From positions 1 to 12,815 of the forward strand of contig CAKTFD010000065.1 in assembly GCA_934553285.1 (NCBI GenBank): DNA of 12,815 nt, in the 5' to 3' direction. The stretch's first letter is position 1. The number at the start of each line of letters is the position of its first letter. This DNA is from an uncultured Faecalibacterium sp. Lineage in GTDB: Bacteria; Bacillota; Clostridia; Oscillospirales; Ruminococcaceae. Position numbers and translations under genes: made by a program. The notes under the pieces were generated by a model. The model saw only the letters and a list, made by a program, of their open reading frames with translations, was not told the origin of the DNA and made no database searches. Shown here piece by piece: positions 6,773 through 11,811 of this stretch.

Positions 6773-8236
6773 TTATACTTCCTGATATTTTACGATTTCC
6801 TGGGTGGTTTCTACCTGCTGGCCGTACAGGCCAATACCATCCACTTCCATCTCGCCCACCTGATTATCACAGGGGTCGGCGCGGAAGGTGCACATGGGCG
6901 GGTCAAAGGGGGCGCAGAGGGCACTGTTGGCTACCATGCGGTCGGTATCCAGATTGCCGAAATAGTGCAGCCGCATCTTCTCGTTGCCTGCCCGTGCCAT
7001 AGAGGCACCTGCAGAGCAGTCGGCGTACATCCAGCCTTTGGGTGCAATATAGAACATGGCCCAGTCGTGGCAGCCTGCCAGTTCCGGGCGGGCCACCATG
7101 CCGCTCTGCCACCTTGCCGGGATGCCTGCAATGCGGCACAGGGTGATAAAGGTCGCTGCCATCACGCCGCAATCTCCCCGGCGGTCACGAGCGCAGCTAT
7201 CGGTGATGTTCTCATGCACAAAATACATGGGCTGGAAGTGGTAATGCACGTTCAGCGTAACATAATCATAAATGCGCTTTGCCTTCTGCACCGGGTCGGT
7301 AAGGCCGGCGGTCAGCTGGGCTGCCAGCGCCTTCATGTACGGGGTAAAGGCAATGTGGGGCAGCTGCTCGGCGGTATCATGATCCGGCTGTACTGCGTCT
7401 GCCTGCAGTTCCAGCGGGTCTGCATAGTGTGCCGTGCTGCGGTAGCTGTACTGCGCCCCAAAGCGGCAGTTCTCCGCAAGGTCTGCCTCCCAGTAGGCCG
7501 TGCGCTGGGGTGCGGTTTCCGGTGCGATATGGGTCGGCTCTGCGGTAAAGCTGTCCAGTGTGATGTTGCTTTGTGCCGGGCAGGCAGCGGGCAGCGGCAG
7601 CCATACTTTAACGTGCACGGTGCTTCTCCCCTGCGCATTTGCGGCAGCAAGGGCGCGTGCAAAGGTCTCGTCCGTCATGCCGATGCTGGTGCGCAGGGTG
7701 ATATCTGCGCTGGCCGCACCAGTGCGTACCATCTGGTCGTGCTGGGGCTCATAGCGCTCCCAGCTGGGTTCCGGCGCGGGTGGGTCCAGCTGACGGGCCG
7801 CAAGATCCGGATGGGTCGCTACCAGCGTTTCGGCTGCGCGGTAGATATAGCGCTTCTGTCCTTCCACAAAGCGCCAGTCCATCTGCCCGGCACGGTCCAG
7901 TGCGGCAAATTCTTCGGCGGTAAAATCCCGCAGGATGGTCTGCAGCTGTGCCAGCAGCTGCTCGGCGGTAAGCGGATACTCCTGCGGCAGGCGGCGCAGG
8001 ATCTCCCGGTGGGCCAGCAGCCCCTGCCGCCAGGCATCCACACCGTGGGGAGCCGGGTTTTCCGGCAGTGCCTGCCGGGGATGCAGCGGCTGGTTCTGGT
8101 GCGCTGTCCAGTCCTCCGCCAGGCAGGCGTCGATCCGCGCAATGGCGGCATCGTAATAGCCCGCCTCTTTCAGGCGGCGGATATCATCCGGCAGACCCAT
8201 GTTCAGATACGCAAAACAGGTATTCATATCCTTCAT
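6773..8236 (-). CDS. Transglutaminase-fold protein (putative cysteine protease/amidase)
   Basis: The C-terminal part is a transglutaminase-like core of the papain-related type (about 310-415). It has KAKRIYDYV, then the catalytic triad C356 (RRGDCGVMAATF), H390 (AGCHDWAMF) and D406 (WMYADCSAG). Such proteins hydrolyse or transfer amide bonds; the substrate here is unknown. There is no signal peptide or membrane segment, so the protein should be cytosolic. Residues 1-150 look helical and charged, with DFTAEEFAALDRAGQMDWRFVEGQKRY at about 104-130. Residues 160-285 look beta-rich, with CPAQSNITLDS and TAYWEADL, and resemble the sandwich domain often seen before such cores. The start at 8236 has an AAGGAG site 6 bases upstream; a second ATG at 8227 is less well spaced. 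A strong promoter lies at 8349-8376 and a terminator follows. It is probably a single-gene transcript. Confidence 0.85.
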   Translation of the reverse strand: MKDMNTCFAYLNMGLPDDIRRLKEAGYYDAAIARIDACLAEDWTAHQNQPLHPRQALPENPAPHGVDAWRQGLLAHREILRRLPQEYPLTAEQLLAQLQTILRDFTAEEFAALDRAGQMDWRFVEGQKRYIYRAAETLVATHPDLAARQLDPPAPEPSWERYEPQHDQMVRTGAASADITLRTSIGMTDETFARALAAANAQGRSTVHVKVWLPLPAACPAQSNITLDSFTAEPTHIAPETAPQRTAYWEADLAENCRFGAQYSYRSTAHYADPLELQADAVQPDHDTAEQLPHIAFTPYMKALAAQLTAGLTDPVQKAKRIYDYVTLNVHYHFQPMYFVHENITDSCARDRRGDCGVMAATFITLCRIAGIPARWQSGMVARPELAGCHDWAMFYIAPKGWMYADCSAGASMARAGNEKMRLHYFGNLDTDRMVANSALCAPFDPPMCTFRADPCDNQVGEMEVDGIGLYGQQVETTQEIVKYQEV

Positions 8237-8328
8237 AATATTCTCCTTATGCCACAGCGGCCTGCTGCCGGAGATCTGCCGCAGCCATCAGCTGGCACCC
8301 CGATCCCCGGCACGGATACACCGCCCAT
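8233..8328 (-). other. Possible 31-residue leader ORF overlapping the transglutaminase start
   Basis: Within the 105-base untranslated leader an ATG at 8328 opens a 31-codon frame (MGGVSVPGIGVPADGCGRSP...). Its TGA stop overlaps the next gene's ATG as ATGA, the usual layout for coupled translation. Only a weak GGA-type ribosome site precedes it, and a frame this short is easily found by chance in GC-rich DNA. It is recorded as a candidate only. Confidence 0.2.
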
Positions 8329-8348
8329 TTTTACATTCCAGTTCTTTT

Positions 8349-8376
8349 ATTGTATCACAAACGGGTGGGATGTCAA
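8349..8376 (-). promoter_or_regulatory. Strong promoter of the transglutaminase-like gene
   Basis: On the minus strand a perfect TTGACA (8376-8371), 16-base spacer and TACAAT (8354-8349, 5 of 6) with an extended -10 TGA give a strong sigma-A promoter. The start is predicted near 8342, leaving a GC-rich leader of about 105 bases. That leader has small hairpin potential but no riboswitch that I recognise. Confidence 0.8.
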
Positions 8377-8400
8377 AGCAATTTCTGTGCAGTCCGCTTC

Positions 8401-8429
8401 TTGTACCACCCGGCAAATTCTGCTATACT
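8401..8429 (+). promoter_or_regulatory. Promoter of the GNAT acetyltransferase gene
   Basis: An extended -10 TGCTATACT (8421-8429) is preceded at 17 bases by a poor -35, TTGTAC (8401-8406). The extended -10 probably compensates for it. Start is expected near 8436. It is back to back with the transglutaminase gene promoter, the two -35 boxes lying about 25 bases apart. Confidence 0.6.
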
Positions 8430-8455
8430 GAAAAGGATCCGGGAGTGGAAAGAGG

Positions 8456-8494
8456 ATGCGGGCAGCTGTTGGCCCGCCGGGGATGAAAGTATGA
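8456..8494 (+). other. Possible 12-residue leader ORF overlapping the GNAT gene start
   Basis: An ATG at 8456 with a GGAG site 10 bases upstream opens the frame MRAAVGPPGMKV. Its TGA overlaps the ATG of the acetyltransferase gene as ATGA. The ribosome site is better than that of the acetyltransferase itself (GGGGA at 8479-8483). Coupled translation is plausible but unproven. Confidence 0.25.
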
Positions 8495-9009
8495 ATAAGA
8501 TCAACATCCGGCCCATGGTGCCGGAAGACTGGAACGCTGTATCCAGGATTTATGCCGAGGGCATCGCCACGGAGTATGCTACCTTCCAGACCGAATGCCC
8601 GCCTTACACCGCGTGGGACGCCTCCCACACCAGAGAATGCCGCCTGGTCATCCTGTCTGATGGCGTGCTGGCAGGCTGGGCTGCGCTGCACCGGGTGGAC
8701 CCCCGCTGGTGCTACCGGGGCGTAGCCGAAGTGAGTATCTATGTAGGCGAACGGTTCCGCGGGCACGGGCTGGGGTTTTGCCTGCTGAGCGCCCTTTGCA
8801 CTGCAGCCGAACAGGCAGGCTACTGGACGCTGCAATCCACCGTTTTACAGGATAATGCCGCCAGCCGCGCCCTGCATACCAAATGCGGTTTCCGGCTGGT
8901 AGGCAGGCGGGAGCGTATTGCACGGGATTGCCATGGACGCTGGCTGGACACCTATCTGATGGAGCGCCGCGCCGCCGCAGACGAACCGGAGGGGTTTAAA
9001 AAGCTGTAA
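8491..9009 (+). CDS. GNAT N-acetyltransferase, phosphinothricin-acetyltransferase-like
   Basis: The 172-residue protein fits the single-domain GNAT fold that moves an acetyl group from acetyl-CoA to an amine. Family features are the N-terminal IRPMVPEDWNAVSRIYAEGI, GWAALHRVDPRW (62-73), the motif A region EVSIYVGERFRGHGLG (80-95, with the R-x-x-G-x-G pyrophosphate loop), then LQDNAASRALHTKCGFRLVG (119-138). The middle and C-terminal segments resemble the PAT/bar and YncA subgroup, whose members acetylate phosphinothricin or methionine sulfone and sulfoximine. The real substrate cannot be assigned. The start ATG 8491 was chosen because the GNAT fold begins at residue 4; the open frame runs upstream to 8350 but crosses the promoter. 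It is a single gene ended by the terminator at 9077-9112. Confidence 0.88.
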   Translation: MNKINIRPMVPEDWNAVSRIYAEGIATEYATFQTECPPYTAWDASHTRECRLVILSDGVLAGWAALHRVDPRWCYRGVAEVSIYVGERFRGHGLGFCLLSALCTAAEQAGYWTLQSTVLQDNAASRALHTKCGFRLVGRRERIARDCHGRWLDTYLMERRAAADEPEGFKKL

Positions 9010-9076
9010 AAGCACGGATTTGCATTCTCTGCATCCCTTGCGGTTTTTGTTCCGGCAAATTTTCAGCCAAAGCAGA

Positions 9077-9112
9077 AGGAGCCGCTGCACTTTATTGGGT
9101 GCAGCGGCTCCT
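9077..9112. terminator. Convergent bidirectional terminator
   Basis: A perfect 14-bp stem (AGGAGCCGCTGCAC 9077-9090, GTGCAGCGGCTCCT 9099-9112) with an 8-base loop sits between the stops of the converging acetyltransferase and HD-domain genes. The tails are only moderately T-rich (GTTATTTG on the plus strand, CTTCTGCTTTGG on the minus strand), so efficiency is uncertain, but the position fits a shared terminator. Confidence 0.8.
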
Positions 9113-9133
9113 GTTATTTGCGATAATTCAGTT

Positions 9134-9658
9134 TTACCACTCGGCGTATTCGCCATCGGCATTTTTAGCGGCAGCTACGCGGCTGCGCTTGAACATGCTC
9201 TCCACCACGGCGCAGTATTTATCTGCCAGGCAGACGATGATGGCCTCGCGGCAGCTGGGCACATGACGGAAGGTCAGGGGCCACATGTGGCTGGCAATGA
9301 TGCTCTGTTCCTTTTTGGTGATGTGGAACACCTTTTCGGCATTGACGCAGGCATGACCCGGATGGGAGAAGCCGTGCATCTCGAACAGGCGGCGGATGCC
9401 GTGGAAGGTGCCTTTTTTATGCCAGTCATACAGATAAAAATCGTGCAGGAAAGCGCCGACTGCCAGCGAGGTCTCGTCTGCACCCAGATGCAGGCGGTGG
9501 TTCAGCCAGCAGCTGACCAGCACAACATTTTTGCAGTGCTGATAGGTAGTAACATCGCCATGCTGGATAAACTCCCGCATCTGCTGTACCTGCGGGTTGC
9601 GGTCGTATTTTTCCAGAATGGCATGAAGCCGTTCGCGTTCCGTAACAGAAAGCTGCAT
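9134..9658 (-). CDS. HD-domain phosphohydrolase
   Basis: The 174-residue protein consists of one HD domain, a metal-dependent phosphohydrolase fold acting on nucleotides or related phosphates; the substrate is unknown. Visible ligands are H41 (TTYQHCKN), the H72-D73 doublet (GAFLHDFYLYDWH), H124 (IIASHMWPL) and D146 (VCLADKYC), in the usual order. Similar small HD proteins are common in gut Clostridia. No membrane segment or extra domain is seen. ATG 9658 was chosen: its AAAGGA site is 10 bases away, whereas a TTG at 9664 would be only 4 bases away. It lies 33 bases after the unknown gene at 9692-10132 and is probably in the same transcript. Confidence 0.85.
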   Translation of the reverse strand: MQLSVTERERLHAILEKYDRNPQVQQMREFIQHGDVTTYQHCKNVVLVSCWLNHRLHLGADETSLAVGAFLHDFYLYDWHKKGTFHGIRRLFEMHGFSHPGHACVNAEKVFHITKKEQSIIASHMWPLTFRHVPSCREAIIVCLADKYCAVVESMFKRSRVAAAKNADGEYAEW

Positions 9659-9691
9659 GAGCAAGATATCCTTTCAACTCAAAACGTCAGT

Positions 9692-10132
9692 TCAGGAGCG
9701 GAGCTGCACCGGATTGGAATTGCCGAAGTTTTCAGCCTTGGAGGGGTTGACCCGCTTGAGGGTCAGATCCACCAGATACTGTTTGCCGTCCCCCAGCTCC
9801 TGCAGCTGGGCAAGTTTTGCCATGGCAGATGCTTCGTCCGGGTACCACTGGATCAGGAAGAAGTTGTCTGCTTCCACCCCGTAGTAGAGCCAGATGCCAT
9901 CGGCACGCAGCCAGTCATCCAGATGATCCACTTCTTCCCCGTCCGGCAGGCCAAGGCCTTCCTCCGCGTACAGATTTTCCGGTTCCACCTGCAGCATCTC
10001 GATGACCTGGATGGAACTTTGCAGGTACTCGTCCTGCGAGGTGCTCTTATCCGATAGTTCCCAGCCGGTGAGAAATGCCTGCATGAGCAGATCGCGCACC
10101 TTGATGCGCGGCAGTGTGGGGTCCATAACCAT
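9692..10132 (-). CDS. Conserved-looking hypothetical acidic protein
   Basis: I do not recognise this 146-residue protein. It is soluble, acidic, and has no signal peptide, membrane segment or cysteine cluster. Residues 10-60 look helical (VRDLLMQAFLTGWELSDKS, YLQSSIQVIEML). A beta-like stretch rich in aromatic residues follows (DGIWLYYGVEADNFFLIQWYP, about 78-98), then a helix (EASAMAKLAQLQEL) and a final strand (KQYLVDLTLKRV). The start at 10132 has an AGAAGGAA site; an ATG at 10126 is a second choice. A strong promoter lies just upstream (10171-10199), and the HD-domain gene follows by 33 bases. Coding use matches its neighbours, so it looks like a real gene. Confidence 0.8.
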   Translation of the reverse strand: MVMDPTLPRIKVRDLLMQAFLTGWELSDKSTSQDEYLQSSIQVIEMLQVEPENLYAEEGLGLPDGEEVDHLDDWLRADGIWLYYGVEADNFFLIQWYPDEASAMAKLAQLQELGDGKQYLVDLTLKRVNPSKAENFGNSNPVQLRS

Positions 10133-10170
10133 TATCGTTTCCTTCTTTCCTGGTTTTATCCCCGTTGGAC

Positions 10171-10199
10171 AGTATACGGCATACGCCTGTGCAAGTCAA
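10171..10199 (-). promoter_or_regulatory. Promoter of the hypothetical/HD-domain gene pair
   Basis: On the minus strand TTGACT (10199-10194, 5 of 6), a 17-base spacer and TATACT (10176-10171, 5 of 6) give a clear sigma-A promoter, with a start near 10164 and a leader of about 32 bases. The upstream flank (10200-10260) is A/T-rich, like an UP element. Confidence 0.8.
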
Positions 10200-10270
10200 C
10201 GGTTTATTTGTGAATTTTTTGTAGGTACGGCCAAATTTTACATACTTTTTTCCTGTTTCGGTCGGTTATC

Positions 10271-11047
10271 TCAGGCTTTGAACGCAAAGGTCTGATCCAG
10301 CCATTCCACAGCCAGCTGTACCCAGCGGTGGCGGTGGGAGCTGTCGGCATCCACCTCCGGCGTGCTGATGCTGGTACCATGGCGGCCTTTTTCAAACAGA
10401 TGCGCCTCGCATGGGACACCGGCTTTGTGCAGTGCGCTGAGCAGCAGCAGCGTATTTTCCACCGGGACGGTCTCATCCTCCATGGTATGCCAGACAAATA
10501 CCGGCGGTGCAGCCGGTGTGATCTTATCCTCCAGCGTAAAGCGCTGGTGGGCGGCAGTGTCCCCGGTACCGCTCAGCTGCACAAAACTGCCCCTGTGGGC
10601 GTACTTTCCTGCGGTGACCACGGGGTAGGCCAGCACCAGGGCATTGGGGCGCGGCTGGTTTTCCATGCCGGGGATATCCCACACCGCACCGGACAGTGCC
10701 AGATGCCCGCCTGCGGAAAATCCGCACAGGGCGATCTTATCCGGCAGGATGTTCCACTGTGCTGCGTACTGCCGCACAAGGCCAATGGCCTGTGCCAGCT
10801 GCCGCATGGGCAGTGCGTCCCGGGCCTGCTCCCCCACTGCATAGTGCAGCACCGCCGTATGGTACCCTGCCGCTGCAAACTGCAGCGCTACCGGGTCGCC
10901 CTCCCGGGGGCTGACATGGTTATATCCACCGCCGGGCACCACCAAGACCAGTGGACGCTGCCGGAAATGCGGCATGGCTTCCACGCTCTCCCGCAGGTAG
11001 AGCGTCAGCGTTCCGCCGCCGGTCAGTTCCAGTTGTTCAAACTGCAT
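10271..11047 (-). CDS. Alpha/beta hydrolase (carboxylesterase-like)
   Basis: The 258-residue protein is a single alpha/beta-hydrolase domain of the esterase/acetylxylan-esterase-like group. Features in order are the oxyanion-hole strand VLVVPGGGYNHVSPREG (34-50), the nucleophile elbow GFSAGGHLA with S111, the acid D191 (VWHTMEDETVPV) and H223 (FEKGRHGTS). All three triad residues are present, so it should be active on esters such as acyl or acetyl sugars; the substrate is unknown. There is no signal peptide, so it acts in the cytosol. The ATG at 11047 directly follows the upstream stop codon, and its GGGAGGA site lies inside that gene, implying coupled translation. No clear terminator is seen in the 138 bases downstream. 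Confidence 0.88.
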   Translation of the reverse strand: MQFEQLELTGGGTLTLYLRESVEAMPHFRQRPLVLVVPGGGYNHVSPREGDPVALQFAAAGYHTAVLHYAVGEQARDALPMRQLAQAIGLVRQYAAQWNILPDKIALCGFSAGGHLALSGAVWDIPGMENQPRPNALVLAYPVVTAGKYAHRGSFVQLSGTGDTAAHQRFTLEDKITPAAPPVFVWHTMEDETVPVENTLLLLSALHKAGVPCEAHLFEKGRHGTSISTPEVDADSSHRHRWVQLAVEWLDQTFAFKA

Positions 11048-11539
11048 TTATGCTTCCTCCCTGTAGATGCCGTGCCGTCCCTCCGGGTGGGCGGCAATGA
11101 ACTCTGCGCACAGATCGGCGCAGATGCGGCACAGCTCCGGGCAGGGGCGCTTTTTATAGTAGTCTGCCGTGCGCGGCTGCGCTGCCGTACCGCCGGTAGG
11201 TGCAGCGCCTGCCTTTGCCAGCAGCTCCCGGCAGATGATGCTGCCGCCGCCGTTGCGGGTGCGGTACATCTCTGCAGCCTCCTGCACCAGCGCATACATC
11301 CGGGATTTATCCTCGGGGTCCGCCGGGTCAGCATAGACCAGGCTCAGCACGCTGACTGCACCGCAGAACGCGCCGCACACTTCCCGCATACGGCCAATGC
11401 CTGCTCCAAAACCTGCAGAGAGCCGAAGCGACATCTCCTCTGTCAGCCCCAGCTGCGGTGCAAAGGCCGCCACAACGCTCTGGCTGCAGTTATAGCCTTT
11501 TAGAAACCAGCTATAGGCTGCATCGCCCTGTTTTGACAT
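11048..11539 (-). CDS. C_GCAxxG_C_C family cysteine-rich protein
   Basis: The 163-residue protein matches the C_GCAxxG_C_C family of anaerobes, which are small, probably redox or metal-binding proteins without known activity. Features are GYNCSQSVVAAFAPQLGL (15-32), SAGFGAGIGRMREVCGAFCGAV (41-62) and a C-terminal cluster C133-x3-C137-x2-C140-x3-C144. Further cysteines are C18, C55, C59 and C103, making eight. There is no signal peptide. The start ATG 11539 has an AAAAGGA site 9 bases upstream; the open frame continues to 11656 but crosses the promoter. It is the first gene of a two-gene operon with the alpha/beta hydrolase, with no bases between them. Confidence 0.88.
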   Translation of the reverse strand: MSKQGDAAYSWFLKGYNCSQSVVAAFAPQLGLTEEMSLRLSAGFGAGIGRMREVCGAFCGAVSVLSLVYADPADPEDKSRMYALVQEAAEMYRTRNGGGSIICRELLAKAGAAPTGGTAAQPRTADYYKKRPCPELCRICADLCAEFIAAHPEGRHGIYREEA

Positions 11540-11573
11540 TCTTTCACATCCTTTTCCTGCATACTCGCCCTCC

Positions 11574-11582
11574 ATTATAGCA
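11574..11582 (-). promoter_or_regulatory. Extended -10 promoter of the C_GCAxxG_C_C/hydrolase operon
   Basis: On the minus strand TGCTATAAT is a perfect extended -10. No good -35 is found at 16-18 bases (the region is TTTCCCC-like). Start is expected near 11567, about 28 bases before the ATG. Confidence 0.6.
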
Positions 11583-11698
11583 CACTCTGCCGGAAAAGGG
11601 GAAAAACTTTTTAGCAGATCCGGGCCTCTGTTTCTGATACGATTCGGCGGCTCCACTCCGTGCAGGAGACAGCAAATTTTAACTTTTTATGAAAAGCC

Positions 11699-11727
11699 TT
11701 GATTTTTATCCGGAAGCGTTGTATATT
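11699..11727 (+). promoter_or_regulatory. htpG: htpG promoter
   Basis: TTGATT (11699-11704), a 17-base spacer and TATATT (11722-11727) form a sigma-A-type promoter. Its -10 overlaps the first bases of the CIRCE element, so a bound HrcA would block it. No CtsR box was noticed. Confidence 0.8.
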
Positions 11728-11752
11728 AGCACTCAGAAGTTATGAGTGCTAA
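11726..11752 (+). promoter_or_regulatory. CIRCE element, HrcA heat-shock operator
   Basis: TTAGCACTC (11726-11734), a 9-base spacer and GAGTGCTAA (11744-11752) match the canonical CIRCE consensus exactly. HrcA binds this repeat and represses heat-shock genes; GroEL helps HrcA stay active. It spans the predicted start of transcription of htpG. Confidence 0.98.
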
Positions 11753-11811
11753 TAGCTCCGGTGCTTTCCGGCTGCGGCACACCAAATATGCGATAAAAGA
11801 GGTTTTGTATT

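Noticed and set aside
8237..8342. Riboswitch in the leader of the transglutaminase gene
   Set aside because: Short inverted segments such as GCCA/TGGC and CAGC/GCTG exist, but they match no riboswitch class known to me and are expected in GC-rich sequence.
5972..8431. Very long plus-strand frame (819 codons) opposite rmuC and the transglutaminase gene
   Set aside because: It spans two real minus-strand genes, a terminator and a promoter, and its protein is C, S and R-rich without any recognisable domain.
8350..8490. Upstream extension of the acetyltransferase gene
   Set aside because: It is in frame but contains the promoter region, and the GNAT fold begins right after ATG 8491.
10133..10270. 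Terminator search after the alpha/beta hydrolase gene
   Set aside because: The stretch is A/T-rich with T runs, but I could not find a convincing GC stem, so none is listed.
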